A stretch of DNA of 64,000 nucleotides, taken from contig NZ_QYRN01000002.1 of the NCBI RefSeq assembly GCF_003583935.1, positions 248,001 through 312,000 of the forward strand, read 5' to 3'. Shown here piece by piece: positions 50,498-61,973 of this stretch. The notes beneath the pieces were generated by a model. That model did not search any database. It saw only the letters and a program-made list of their open reading frames with translations, and was not told where the DNA came from. A program made the translations under genes and the position numbers. The first letter of the stretch is position 1, and the number at the start of each line of letters is the position of its first letter. Source of the stretch: Aureimonas flava (GTDB taxonomy: Bacteria > Pseudomonadota > Alphaproteobacteria > Rhizobiales > Rhizobiaceae).

Positions 50498-51142
50498 CTA
50501 CGCTCCGCTCCGTGGATGTGGCGACGCGTCGACGATACGACAAGCCGCCCGGAACGCTTCCTCTATATCGAGTTCGCTCGTGTCCAGCAAGGCGGCGTCG
50601 GGCGCGGCCTTGAGCGGGGCGGCCGCGCGCCCCGAATCGCGCTCGTCGCGCGCGCGCACCTCCTGGAGGATCGTTCCGTAGTCCACCGCCCGGCCCTTGG
50701 CGAGGAGCTCGTCCGTGCGGCGGCGCGCGCGCACCTCCGGGCTCGCGCTGACGAAGATCTTCACCTCGGCCTCCGGGCAGATCACCGTGCCGATGTCGCG
50801 CCCGTCGAGCACCGCGCCGCCCGGCCGGCGGGCGAAGCCGCGCTGGAACTCGGTCAGCGCCGCGCGCACCGGCGCGTGGACGGCGACGCGCGAGGCGAGT
50901 TCGCCCGCCTCGCGGCCGCGCAGCGACCCGTCGTCGAGCACGGCCGGGTCGAGCGCCCGCGCCACGGCGCCCATCGCCTCGCCGTCGTCTAGGTCGAGGC
51001 CGCGCTCCGCCGCCAGGCGCCCGATCGCCCGGTAGAGGAGGCCCGTGTCGAGATAGGCGAAGCCGTAATGGGCGGCGAGGCGCTGGGCGATCGTGCCCTT
51101 GCCGGCCGCCGCGGGCCCGTCGATCGCCACCGTGAACCCCAT
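50498..51142 (-). CDS. cmk: Cytidylate kinase (domain; in frame with an upstream membrane segment)
   Basis: A 214-residue (d)CMP kinase when read from the internal ATG. The P-loop is VAIDGPAAAGKGTIAQRLA (about residues 4-22). The CMP-binding parts are FAYLDTGLLYRAIGRLA and AVLDGRDIGTVICPEAEVKIFV, and the lid arginines are in ARRRTDELLAKG. It phosphorylates CMP and dCMP. The frame continues upstream without a stop for another 148 codons that encode membrane helices (separate entry), so the natural product may be a 362-residue fusion; ATG 51140-51142 has only a weak AAGAGAG ribosome site. The neighbours aroA and rpsA are the usual ones. Confidence 0.9.
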   Translation of the reverse strand: MGFTVAIDGPAAAGKGTIAQRLAAHYGFAYLDTGLLYRAIGRLAAERGLDLDDGEAMGAVARALDPAVLDDGSLRGREAGELASRVAVHAPVRAALTEFQRGFARRPGGAVLDGRDIGTVICPEAEVKIFVSASPEVRARRRTDELLAKGRAVDYGTILQEVRARDERDSGRAAAPLKAAPDAALLDTSELDIEEAFRAACRIVDASPHPRSGA

Positions 51143-53706
<2,564 letters not shown>

Positions 53707-53778
53707 TCATACCTAGCCGCCACACCGGTCGCGGGGCCTGCCCAAGGGTCCCGACGGAATGTCCGCCTCGGCGGCGAT

Positions 53779-53854
<76 letters not shown>

Positions 53855-54012
53855 TCTCCACCACAGACGTCTCTATCCCGTCCACTTCAACGTCCCCCCC
53901 TGCATCGGGCCGCGACGGCACGTGCGCCCGGCGCCTCTTGCGGTGCGCCTCGGGAGCTTTATGGATGGGCGCGAAGCCGGTGCGATCCGGCGCGTTCTCC
54001 AGGACTGTCCGC

Positions 54013-54303
54013 ATGCCCAACTCCGATGACACGATCCGCGTGATGGCCGGCGCGGTGATGAAACTGCAGGCCCAGCTCCAGGCGCAGGACCTGCTCCTGC
54101 GTGCCCTCTACGCCGAGCGCGCCCTGCAGCGCGGCACCTTCCCCCAGGAGGCGGCGGAGGAGGTGCTCGGCCTCGGCGCGTCGCTCGCGGCCGGCGAGGA
54201 CGAGGACTTCGAGGGGCACGACCGGCACCTCGCGGACGTGCGCGCCGCGCTGAACGCCTTCGCCATGACCCTGCGGGCCCAGCTCGACGAGAGCCGGATC
54301 TGA
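54013..54303 (+). CDS. Small conserved-type hypothetical protein
   Basis: A 96-residue protein I do not recognise: MPNSDDTIRVMAGAVMKLQA then a mostly helical body (QDLLLRALYAERALQRGTFP) and a C-terminal helix (LADVRAALNAFAMTLRAQLD). It is predicted all-alpha, soluble and probably oligomeric. The open frame extends upstream through the tRNA gene, so I placed the start at the first ATG after it. Codon usage fits a real gene. Nothing nearby hints at function. Confidence 0.55.
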   Translation: MPNSDDTIRVMAGAVMKLQAQLQAQDLLLRALYAERALQRGTFPQEAAEEVLGLGASLAAGEDEDFEGHDRHLADVRAALNAFAMTLRAQLDESRI

Positions 54304-54446
54304 CACCGGCGATGGCGCCGCCGCCGCGCGGCGCCCCCTGCCCCGCCGGGCGATTCCCTGCCCTGCCGGGCGATTCATTTCGCCGCCGCCGGATCGACGC
54401 CGCGCCCGGCGCCCCTATCTTCCCCGGGGCGTGTGGGAGGCTCTGC

Positions 54447-54923
54447 ATGAAACGTCTTCTGTTGCTTGGGACGGCCCTCTTGGGCTTGTCGGGCTGCGTG
54501 TCGGACTATCCGGTCTACGACGACTATCCGCTCTACGGGGGTCCGCGCGTCTACGACGCCCGGCCGGCGATCGTCTACGAGGACCGCTACCGCCCCCGCC
54601 CGGTCTACCGCTACGACCGCGACCCCTACTGGCGCGACGACCGTCGCTTCGGCCGCTACGACCGGCCGCCTCGGCGCGACGGACCCCGTTACGACGGTCC
54701 CCGCTACGACCGGCCCTCCTCCAGCCGGCCGGGCCGTCCGTCCTACGACCGGCCGCCCCCGCGCGTCGCCGAGACGCCCCCCGTGCGCCGCGCCGCGCCG
54801 CTGGTGCGTCCGGCCCCCGGGGCCCAGCCCGAGATCGACGCCGGCCGCGCCTTCGGCGGCCGCGCCGTGGCAGCGCCCCGCAGCGGACCCCGCCCCTACA
54901 TCCCGCCGCAGCCGGCGGACTGA
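54447..54923 (+). CDS. Tyr/Arg/Pro-rich lipoprotein, hypothetical
   Basis: A 158-residue protein with a lipoprotein signal peptide: MKRLLLLGTALLGLSGCVSD, lipobox LSGC with Cys17. The mature part is low complexity and rich in Tyr, Asp, Arg and Pro, with repeats such as RYDGPRYDRP and RYDRPPRRDG, and no recognisable domain. GGGAGG precedes the ATG. Such proteins are often outer-membrane-attached cell-envelope components. The function is unknown. Confidence 0.78.
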   Translation: MKRLLLLGTALLGLSGCVSDYPVYDDYPLYGGPRVYDARPAIVYEDRYRPRPVYRYDRDPYWRDDRRFGRYDRPPRRDGPRYDGPRYDRPSSSRPGRPSYDRPPPRVAETPPVRRAAPLVRPAPGAQPEIDAGRAFGGRAVAAPRSGPRPYIPPQPAD

Positions 54924-55027
54924 GACCGCGCGGCCGGCGCGCGCGACCGGCCCCGCCCCCTGGACGCCGCCGGCCGGCCTCGCCACGATGGGCGGCGCCG
55001 GCCCGATCGCCGGCCGAGGACCCGCGC

Positions 55028-55609
55028 ATGTCGCCGACGAGACCGACCGAAACCGATGCCGCCGGCACCCCCGTCGCGCTCGCCGCCGACGCGGAGCGCC
55101 TCGGGACGCTGAACGGCTACCGGATCCTCGACACCGAGCCGGAGGCCGCGTTCGACGAGCTCGTGCGCCAGGCCTCGCGCGCCTGCGCGGCGCCGGTGGC
55201 GCTGGTCACCCTGGTGGACCGGGCAAGGCAGTGGTTCAAGGCGCGGCATGGGCTGGACCGGACCGAGACCGTGCTCGACCAGTCGGTCTGCGCCCATGCG
55301 CTCGGCGGCCGCGACCTCCTGGTGATCCCCGATCTCAGCCGCGATCCCCGCACGGCGGCCAACCCGCTGGTGACCGGCGGATCGCACCTGCGCTTCTATG
55401 CCGGCGCGCCGCTGGTGGCGCCCAACGGGCACGTCCTCGGCACGCTCTGCGTGGTGGACGACGTGCCGCGCCCGGACGGGCTGTCGCCCGAGCAGGCCGA
55501 GAGCCTGCGCGCGCTGGCGGGCGAGGTGATGCGCCAGATCGAACGCCGCCGGGCGGCGCCATCCGGCGGATCCGGAGAGGCGTCCGGCGGCCCGCCCGGA
55601 ACGGACTAG
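55028..55609 (+). CDS. Stand-alone GAF domain protein
   Basis: A 193-residue protein consisting essentially of one GAF domain. The N-terminal helix ADAERLGTLNGYRILDTEPE leads into FDELVRQASRACAAPVALVT, VLDQSVCAHALGGRDLLVIP, HLRFYAGAPLVAPNGHVLGT and LCVVDDVPRPDGLSPEQAES, the usual order in GAF sensors. No kinase, GGDEF or HTH output domain is attached. It may bind a small ligand or act with a separate signalling protein. It is convergent with the sulfate transporter genes. Confidence 0.82.
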   Translation: MSPTRPTETDAAGTPVALAADAERLGTLNGYRILDTEPEAAFDELVRQASRACAAPVALVTLVDRARQWFKARHGLDRTETVLDQSVCAHALGGRDLLVIPDLSRDPRTAANPLVTGGSHLRFYAGAPLVAPNGHVLGTLCVVDDVPRPDGLSPEQAESLRALAGEVMRQIERRRAAPSGGSGEASGGPPGTD

Positions 55610-55678
55610 CGGCGAGCCAGGCGCCCCGGTCCGGCGTATCGACGCGCGCCTCGCGAACCCGCCCCCGACGGCGGGGCG

Positions 55679-56701
55679 TCAGGCCGGGAAGATCTGCCAG
55701 CGCAGGGCGGCGAGGACGCCGTTCTCGCCCGGCCGCAGCGAGGCTTCCGGCGGGGCGTCGAGCTCCACCGACGCGCCCTCGGGCGTAAGCGCGACGAGGC
55801 GGCGCGAATCCGGCCGGTCGAGAATGCGCTGGATGCGCGCCGGCAGGCCCGGCCCGTCGGGCGACCAGGCGAGGTCGCGCGGGCGCGCGTAGAGGACGGC
55901 GCGCCCGTCCGGCACCCCGCCGGCGGCGAGCCAGGCCGAGCCGAAGCGCGCCCCGCCGCCGTCCACCGAGACCTCGAACCGGTTGGCGTCGCCCAGGAAC
56001 TCCAGCACGAAGGGCGAGCCGGGCCGGCGCGTGACGTCGGCGGGCGTGCCGGCCTGGACGATGCGCCCGTCCTTGAGGATCACCACCTCGTCGGCGAGGT
56101 CCAGCGCCTCCTCCTGGTCGTGGGTCACGAACAGCGTCGTGATGCCGAGTTCGTCGTGGATCTCTCGCAGCCAGCGGCGCAGGTCGCGGCGCACCGCCGC
56201 GTCCAGCGCGCCGAAGGGCTCGTCCAGGAGCAGGACGCGCGGCTCCACCGCCAGCGCGCGGGCGAGCGCCACGCGCTGGCGCTGGCCGCCCGAGATCTGC
56301 GCCGGGAAGCGCGCGCCAAGGCCCGGCAGGCGCACGAGGCCGAGCAGCTCCTCGACGCGCGCCGCGATCGCGGCCCGCGAGCGTTTGGGCTTCAGCGCCT
56401 CCATGCCGAAGGCGACGTTCTCGGCCAGCGTCATGTGCGGAAACAGGGCGTAGTGCTGGAACACGAAGCCGACGCCGCGCCGGGCGACCGGAATCGCGGT
56501 GGCGTCCTCGTCGCCGAAGCGGATCGTGCCCCGGTCGGGAAAGTCGAGGCCGGCCACCATGCGCAGGATCGTGGTCTTGCCCGAGCCCGAGGGCCCGAGC
56601 AGCGCGACGAGGCGACCCGAGCCGATCTCCAGCGACACGTCGTCCACGGCCGGCACGGTGCCGTCGAACAGGCGCGAGACGCCCTGGAGGCTGATCTTCA
56701 T
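55679..56701 (-). CDS. cysA: Sulfate/thiosulfate ABC transporter ATP-binding protein CysA
   Basis: A 340-residue CysA-type ATPase. Walker A is [19 protein letters not shown] (about residue 32), the Q-loop segment is FVFQHYALFPHMTLAENVAF, the signature is ISGGQRQRVALARALAV, Walker B LLLDEPFGALDAAVR, and the switch VTHDQEEALDLADEVV. A C-terminal TOBE-like regulatory domain follows (RFEVSVDGGGARFGSAWLAA). It powers sulfate or thiosulfate import with CysT and CysW. The ATG overlaps the cysW stop. Confidence 0.93.
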   Translation of the reverse strand: MKISLQGVSRLFDGTVPAVDDVSLEIGSGRLVALLGPSGSGKTTILRMVAGLDFPDRGTIRFGDEDATAIPVARRGVGFVFQHYALFPHMTLAENVAFGMEALKPKRSRAAIAARVEELLGLVRLPGLGARFPAQISGGQRQRVALARALAVEPRVLLLDEPFGALDAAVRRDLRRWLREIHDELGITTLFVTHDQEEALDLADEVVILKDGRIVQAGTPADVTRRPGSPFVLEFLGDANRFEVSVDGGGARFGSAWLAAGGVPDGRAVLYARPRDLAWSPDGPGLPARIQRILDRPDSRRLVALTPEGASVELDAPPEASLRPGENGVLAALRWQIFPA

Positions 56702-57606
56702 CGGGCAAGGCCTCCGGGCGGCAGCGTGGCGGGATCGGCGGGCATGGCCGGGGCGGCGGGCCGGCGGCGGCGGCCGGCGCCGCGCCCCTCCAGCCAGACC
56801 TTGGCGGCCAGGGTGACCAGCGCCAGCACGGTGAGCACGCTGGCGGCGGCGAAGGCGCCGGCCGTCTGGTAGTCGTGGTACAGGAGCTCGATGTGGAGCG
56901 GCAGCGTGTTGGTCTGGCCGCGGATGTTGCCCGACACCACCGACACCGCGCCGAACTCGCCCATCACCCGGGCGTTGCACAGCACCACGCCGTAGAGCAG
57001 CGCCCAGCGGATGTTGGGCAGGGTCACCCGGCGGAAGGTGCGCCATCCGCCGGCCCCCAGCGTGGTCGCCGCCTCCTCGAGGTCGCGCCCCTGCGCCTGC
57101 ATCAGCGGGATCAGCTCGCGCGCCACGAAGGGCGCGGTGACGAACACGGAGGCGAGCACGATGCCGGGCAGCGCGAACAGAATCTGCACGCCCGCGTCCT
57201 GGAGCGCCGCCCCGAAGAGGCCCTGCAGCCCGTAGACGAAGAGATAGGCGACGCCCGCCACGACCGGCGATACGGAGAACGGGATCTCGATCAGCACCAC
57301 CAGGAGGCGCTTCAGCGGGAAGTCGAACTTGGTCACCGCCCAGGCGGCGGCCACGCCGAACGCCGTGTTGACCGGCACCGCGATCAGCGCGGCGAGAACG
57401 GTGAGCCCGATCGCGTGAAGCGTGTCGGGATGGAGGATCGCCGCGCCGAAGGCCGCCCGGCCGGCGGAGAAGGCCTGCACGAAGATCACCGCGAGCGGGG
57501 CCGCCAGCAGCACCGCGGCGACCAGCACCGTGGCGCCGATCAGGAGGCGCCGCACCAGCGGCGCGTCGCCGATGCGCGCGCGGGCGCGGCGGTTCGCGCC
57601 GGCCAT
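56698..57606 (-). CDS. cysW: Sulfate/thiosulfate ABC transporter permease CysW
   Basis: A 302-residue CysW-type permease. The hydrophobic N-terminal helix (LIGATVLVAAVLLAAPLAVI), the segment FDFPLKRLLVVLIEIPFSVSPVVAGV, the ATPase-contact loop LEEAATTLGAGGWRTFRRVTLPNI and the CysW hallmark RVMGEFGAVSVVSGNIRGQT are all present. It forms the pore with CysT. The stop overlaps the cysA start by 4 bases. Confidence 0.94.
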   Translation of the reverse strand: MAGANRRARARIGDAPLVRRLLIGATVLVAAVLLAAPLAVIFVQAFSAGRAAFGAAILHPDTLHAIGLTVLAALIAVPVNTAFGVAAAWAVTKFDFPLKRLLVVLIEIPFSVSPVVAGVAYLFVYGLQGLFGAALQDAGVQILFALPGIVLASVFVTAPFVARELIPLMQAQGRDLEEAATTLGAGGWRTFRRVTLPNIRWALLYGVVLCNARVMGEFGAVSVVSGNIRGQTNTLPLHIELLYHDYQTAGAFAAASVLTVLALVTLAAKVWLEGRGAGRRRRPAAPAMPADPATLPPGGLAR

Positions 57607-57607
57607 C

Positions 57608-58429
57608 TCAGGCGCGCCCCGTGTAGCGCAGGGCGCGGCCCTGGAGCACGCCGATCACGCTCAGCATCGCGAAGGCCGCCAGCAGCATCACCGAGGCGAG
57701 CGCGGCGGCGGCGGGGTAGTCGTATTCCTCCAGGCGGATGAAGGCGAGAAGCGCGGTGATCTCGGTGGAGCGCGGCTGGTTGCCGGCGATGAAGATGATG
57801 GCGCCGAACTCGCCGAGCGAGCGGGCGAAGGAGAGCGACACGCCGGCCATCAGCGCGGGCGCGAGCAGCGGCAGGATGACGCGCGCGAAGATGCGCCCCT
57901 CCGACTGGCCGAGCGACAGCGCCGCCTCCTCCAGGGCCGGGTCGAGATCCTCCAGGACCGGCTGCACGGTGCGCACCACGAAGGGGATGCTGGTGAAGGC
58001 CATGGCCACCACGATGCCGAGCGGCGTGTAGACCACGGTGACGCCGGCCTGCGCCAGGAGGCCGCCGAACCAGCCGTTGGCGGCGAACAGCGTGGTGAGG
58101 GCGATGCCCGCCACCGCGGTCGGCAGCGCGAAGGGCAGGTCCACCACCGCGTCGAGCAGGCGCCGCCCGGGAAAGCGGTAGCGGGTGAGCACGAAGGCGA
58201 GCGCCAGGCCGAACACGGCGTTGAACAGTGTCGCCACCGCCGCGCAGCCGATGGTGACGCGATAGCTCGCCACGGCGCGCGGCGAGGAGACGATGCGCCA
58301 GTACTCGGCCGGGCCGAGGCTGGCCGCCTTCAGGATCAGGGCGGCCAGCGGCAGGCAAACGATCACCGAGACGAACAGGAGCGTGAAGCCCAGCGTCAGG
58401 GGAAGGCCGGGCAGAACGCGGCGGGACAA
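57608..58429 (-). CDS. cysT: Sulfate/thiosulfate ABC transporter permease CysT (CysU)
   Basis: A 273-residue CysT-type permease. Membrane helices and the segments LTRYRFPGRRLLDAVVDLPF ALPTAVAGIAL, LEEAALSLGQSEGRIFARVI and the typical RSLGEFGAIIFIAGNQPRST are visible. It pairs with CysW for sulfate or thiosulfate import. Its stop is 1 base from the cysW start. A hairpin-containing 96-base gap separates it from the binding-protein gene. Confidence 0.94.
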   Translation of the reverse strand: MSRRVLPGLPLTLGFTLLFVSVIVCLPLAALILKAASLGPAEYWRIVSSPRAVASYRVTIGCAAVATLFNAVFGLALAFVLTRYRFPGRRLLDAVVDLPFALPTAVAGIALTTLFAANGWFGGLLAQAGVTVVYTPLGIVVAMAFTSIPFVVRTVQPVLEDLDPALEEAALSLGQSEGRIFARVILPLLAPALMAGVSLSFARSLGEFGAIIFIAGNQPRSTEITALLAFIRLEEYDYPAAAALASVMLLAAFAMLSVIGVLQGRALRYTGRA

Positions 58430-58456
58430 GCGTCGGGCACTCCGTGGATGCGGGTC

Positions 58457-58478
58457 GGGGCGGCCTCGCGGCCACCCC
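58457..58478 (-). other. Stem-loop between sulfate-binding protein and cysT genes
   Basis: GGGGCGGCC and GGCCACCCC pair around TCGC with one C/A mismatch. It lies in the gap after the binding-protein gene and has no T-run, like the hairpins at 10197, 30802 and 39843. Confidence 0.4.
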
Positions 58479-58525
58479 CTTGGACGGGCGCGGCCGCGCG
58501 GGGGCCGCCGGACGGCGGGTTGGCC

Positions 58526-59569
58526 TTAGCGGTCGCCGTAGATCCTGTCGAGCGCGCCGCCGCTGGCGAACTGCTCCTCCTGGACCTTCTGCCAGCCGCC
58601 GAACACGTCCTCCACCGTCAGGAGGCGCGTCTCGGGAAACTCGGCCGCGAACTCGCGGGCCACCGCCTCGTCGCGCACGCGGTTGCCGTTGCGGGCGATC
58701 AGGCGCTGGCCGCCCGGCGTGTAGAGATAGTCGAGATAGGCCTTGGCGAGCGCTTGCGTGCCGCGCCGCTCGGCCACCCGGTCCACCACGGCCACGGGAA
58801 ACTCGGCGAGCAGGCTGACCGGCGGCACCACGGTCTCGAAGCGCTCGGCGCCGAACTCGCGGGCGATGCCGCGCGTCTCGGCCTCGAAGGTGATCAGGAC
58901 GTCGCCGATCTCGCGCTCCACGAAGGTCGTGGTGGCGGCGCGCCCGCCCGTGTCGAACACCGGCACGTTGTCGAACAGCTTGACCAGGAAGGCCTCGACC
59001 TTCTCCTCGTCGCCCCCGAACGCCTCGCGCGCGAAGGCGGTGGCGGCGAGATAGGTGTAGCGGGCGTTGCCGGAGGTCTTGGGGTTGGGGAACACGACCT
59101 TCACGTCGTCGCGCACCAGGTCGTCCCAGTTGCGGATGTTCTTCGGGTTGCCGGCGCGCACCAGGAAGGCCGGCAGCGAGTAGTAGGGCGAGGCCTGATG
59201 CGGAAAGCGGGTCTGCCAGTCGGCCGCCACGAAGCCGCCCCGCACCAGCGCGTCGACGTCCGTCACCTGGTTGAAGGTGACCACGTCGGCCTCCAGGCCC
59301 TCCAGGATGGCGCGCGCCTGCTTGGACGAGCCGCCGTGGCTCTGGTCCACCGTCACCTCGGTGCCGTTGGCGGCCCGGTAGGCCTCGCGGAACCCGGCGT
59401 TCACGGTCTCGAACAGCTCGCGCGAGATGTCGTAGGAGGCGTTCAGGATGCGGTTCGGCTCCTGCGCCCGCGCCGATGTGGACAGGCCGGCGGCCAGGGG
59501 AGGCGCCAGGGCGGCGGCGGCGAGCGCGGCGGCAAGGCCCAGCGTTCGGAGGGAGAGCGATCGGGCCAT
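58526..59569 (-). CDS. Sulfate-binding protein (CysP/Sbp)
   Basis: A 347-residue sulfate ABC substrate-binding protein. The signal peptide begins MARSLSLRTLGLAAALAAAA and is cleaved after the STSARA region. Mature motifs include ILNASYDISRELFETVNAGF, VTVDQSHGGSSKQARAILEG (family signature with sulfate-contact Ser residues) and VVFPNPKTSGNARYTYLAAT. It binds sulfate or thiosulfate in the periplasm for CysTWA. Whether it is Sbp or CysP type is not settled by the sequence alone. It is divergent from aroQ. Confidence 0.93.
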   Translation of the reverse strand: MARSLSLRTLGLAAALAAAALAPPLAAGLSTSARAQEPNRILNASYDISRELFETVNAGFREAYRAANGTEVTVDQSHGGSSKQARAILEGLEADVVTFNQVTDVDALVRGGFVAADWQTRFPHQASPYYSLPAFLVRAGNPKNIRNWDDLVRDDVKVVFPNPKTSGNARYTYLAATAFAREAFGGDEEKVEAFLVKLFDNVPVFDTGGRAATTTFVEREIGDVLITFEAETRGIAREFGAERFETVVPPVSLLAEFPVAVVDRVAERRGTQALAKAYLDYLYTPGGQRLIARNGNRVRDEAVAREFAAEFPETRLLTVEDVFGGWQKVQEEQFASGGALDRIYGDR

Positions 59570-59689
59570 GCGGCAGTCCTCGTTGCAGCGACGGAGCGGG
59601 ACTCTAGCGGCGGCCCGCCGCCCGCACGAGCGACGGGCGCTGCGCCGGCGGCCGGGTTCGGGGAACGATTCACCCCCGGATCGGGCACG

Positions 59690-59707
59690 GGGGCGAAAAT
59701 TCGCCCC
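59690..59707. promoter_or_regulatory. Palindrome between sulfate transporter and aroQ
   Basis: GGGGCGAA-AA-TTCGCCCC is a perfect 8-base inverted repeat with a 2-base spacer, 64 bases before the aroQ ATG and 120 bases before the sulfate-binding protein start. It could be an operator for either gene. No matching regulator gene is in the window. Confidence 0.4.
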
Positions 59708-59771
59708 GATGGGCTTGCGGGGCGCCCTCTGCTAAGCCTCGGAGGCTCACGATTCGCGCCGGAACCCCGCC

Positions 59772-60218
59772 ATGCCGCTCGTCTTCGTCCTGAACGGACC
59801 CAACCTCAATCTCCTGGGCCGGCGCCAGCCCGAGATCTACGGCCACGAGACGCTGGCCGACGTGGAGCGGGACTGCCGGGCGCTGGCGGGCGAGCTCGGA
59901 CTGGAGATCGCCTTCCACCAGTCCAACCACGAGGGCGCGATCGTGGACCGCATCCACGAGGCGCGCGAGAGCGCGGCCGCGATCGTCATCAATCCCGCCG
60001 CCTACACGCACACCTCGGTCGCCATCCTGGACGCGCTCAAGGCCTTCGACGGGCCGGTGATCGAGGTGCACATCTCCAACGTGCACCAGCGCGAGGCTTT
60101 CCGGCACCACTCCTACGTGTCCCTCCGGGCCGACGGGGTGATCGCCGGATGTGGAACGGAGGGCTACCGCCTGGCCCTTCGCCGCGTGGCGAGCCTCGTC
60201 CAATCGCGCCCCGGTTGA
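59772..60218 (+). CDS. aroQ: Type II 3-dehydroquinate dehydratase
   Basis: A 148-residue type II dehydroquinase. The N-terminal [20 protein letters not shown] carries the mobile-loop Arg and Tyr (residues about 7-26), followed by [34 protein letters not shown] and [20 protein letters not shown] with the catalytic His. It converts 3-dehydroquinate to 3-dehydroshikimate by the trans-elimination route. It forms a dodecamer in known cases. It is a second shikimate-pathway gene here, about 7 kb from aroA. Confidence 0.96.
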   Translation: MPLVFVLNGPNLNLLGRRQPEIYGHETLADVERDCRALAGELGLEIAFHQSNHEGAIVDRIHEARESAAAIVINPAAYTHTSVAILDALKAFDGPVIEVHISNVHQREAFRHHSYVSLRADGVIAGCGTEGYRLALRRVASLVQSRPG

Positions 60219-60311
60219 GACGCGATCCAGCCTCGCGCAACGCATGCCCTCGTGCCGACGCAATCGATGTGGCATGATGGCCTCACGGAAACGAGAGCGG
60301 GGCGTGACGGA

Positions 60312-61967
60312 ATGGCCGGAGGGGGATGGTTGCGGCGTCGCGGGCGCCTGGGCCTCGCGGCTGCGCTGGCGGCCGGGCTGGCGGGCCTCGCGCTCGGAAC
60401 CACGGCCACGGCCGGGCCCGAGACGCGCACCCTCCGTCTCTACCACATCAACCTGCACGAGGCCTCGGAGATCACCTTCAAGCGCGACGGCAAGTACCTG
60501 CCGGACGGGCTGAAGAAGGCGAACTGGGCGCTGCGCGACTGGCGCCGCAACGAGCCGACCAAGATGGACCCGCGCCTCCTGGACCTCCTTTGGGAGGCCT
60601 ACCAGAAGAGCGGCTCGCACATGCCGATCCACGTGATCGGCGGCTACCGCGCCCCCGAGACCAACAAGATGCTGCGCTCGCGCTCGTCCCATACGGGCGT
60701 CGCCGAACACTCGCAGCACATGCTGGGCAAGGCGGTGGACTTCTTCATCCCCGACGTGCCGCTCGCCAAGCTGCGCGAGATCGGCCTCAAGATGCAGATC
60801 GGCGGCGTCGGCTTCTATCCCCGCTCGGGCGCGCCCTTCGTGCATTTCGACGTCGGCTCGGGCCGCTACTGGCCGCGCATGAGCCGGCAGGAGCTCGCCC
60901 GGATCTTTCCCGACGGCAAGACGATCCACCTGCCGGCCGACGGCAAGCCCCTGCCGGGCTACGCCGAGGCCGTGGCCTCCTACAAGAAGCGCAAGGGCGC
61001 GTCCGAGCTGATGGTGGCCGACGCCGGCTCGGTGGCGCCGCGCCGCTCGTTCCTGGCCGCGCTGTTCGGCGGCGGCCGCGACGAGGCGGAGGACCGCGAG
61101 GAGATGGAGGCCGCGCCGGCGCCCGCCGCCAAGGCCGCGCCGCCCGCCGCGCCGCCCGCCGCCCCGAGGCCCGCCGAGGCGAGGCCCAGGCCGCCCGAAC
61201 TGCCGCCCGGCGTCGCCATGGCCGATGCCGGCGCCTTCGACGCCACGAGCCCGAAGAGCGCGGAGGTGGCGGTGGCCGCCCTCGCCGCGCCCGACCGGGT
61301 GCCGCTGCCGACCCACGCGCCTGCGCGCGGCCCCGCTCCCGAGGAGCGCAATCCGATCGACGCCGTGCTGGTGGCCGCGCTGGCCGAGGAGCCCGAGGCG
61401 GAGGCGGGCCTGCCGCACGGCGTGCCCATGCCGCACGAGCGGCCCGTGGCCGCGGGCGCCGCATCCGGCATCGCGCGGGAGATCGCGGCGGCCGTCGGCG
61501 AGGCGCCCGACGACGCGGCGGCCGCCGCCCCGATGCTCGCCGCCGCCTTCGCGCCCGAACGGGCCTCCGCGATCCATGCCCCGGCGCCGCACGCGCGCCC
61601 GGCGCTCCTGGAGGCCTCGCTGGACCGGCGCTCCGCCGCCGCCGCGGTGACCGCTCGCCCCGCCGTTTCGGCCACGCCCACCGGGCGCGGCGGCCGCGTC
61701 GCGGGGACGGCGCGCCCGCCGAAGCCCGCATCCACCGCCGCCGCCCGCCCCTCCGGTTCGCAGACGGCGATCGCCGCCCTGCTGGTGGACCCGGAGCGAC
61801 GCGCGCTGGAAACGGCGCCCGCCCTGCCCCGCGCTGAACGGCTGGTGGCGGACCGGCCGCACGACGTGCTGGCGCTCGGCTTCGCGCCGACCGGCGGCAA
61901 GCCGGGGCGCACGGCGCGCTTCAGCGGCCGGGCGGTGAACTTCCTGCCCGTCCGGCACATCGACTGA
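60312..61967 (+). CDS. DUF882 (M15-like, YcbK family) exported protein with long low-complexity tail
   Basis: A 551-residue protein. A signal peptide (MAGGGWLRRRGRLGLAAALA, cleavage near TATAG) precedes a DUF882/peptidase M15-like domain at about residues 40-230. It has the zinc-site pattern of the family: HVIGGYRAPETNKMLR, TGVAEHSQHMLGKAVDFFIP and GGVGFYPRSGAPFVHFDVGS, with His and Asp ligands. Such domains are linked to peptidoglycan peptide processing. The remaining 300 residues are Ala/Pro/Arg-rich and probably disordered, much longer than the usual tail. An upstream in-frame ATG 45 bases earlier is possible as start. Confidence 0.82.
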   Translation: MAGGGWLRRRGRLGLAAALAAGLAGLALGTTATAGPETRTLRLYHINLHEASEITFKRDGKYLPDGLKKANWALRDWRRNEPTKMDPRLLDLLWEAYQKSGSHMPIHVIGGYRAPETNKMLRSRSSHTGVAEHSQHMLGKAVDFFIPDVPLAKLREIGLKMQIGGVGFYPRSGAPFVHFDVGSGRYWPRMSRQELARIFPDGKTIHLPADGKPLPGYAEAVASYKKRKGASELMVADAGSVAPRRSFLAALFGGGRDEAEDREEMEAAPAPAAKAAPPAAPPAAPRPAEARPRPPELPPGVAMADAGAFDATSPKSAEVAVAALAAPDRVPLPTHAPARGPAPEERNPIDAVLVAALAEEPEAEAGLPHGVPMPHERPVAAGAASGIAREIAAAVGEAPDDAAAAAPMLAAAFAPERASAIHAPAPHARPALLEASLDRRSAAAAVTARPAVSATPTGRGGRVAGTARPPKPASTAAARPSGSQTAIAALLVDPERRALETAPALPRAERLVADRPHDVLALGFAPTGGKPGRTARFSGRAVNFLPVRHID

Positions 61968-61973
61968 GGCGGC

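Noticed and set aside
57422-60277. 951-codon open frame on the plus strand
   Set aside because: It runs antisense to cysW, cysT and the sulfate-binding protein gene and over aroQ; the translation is low-complexity and has no domain.
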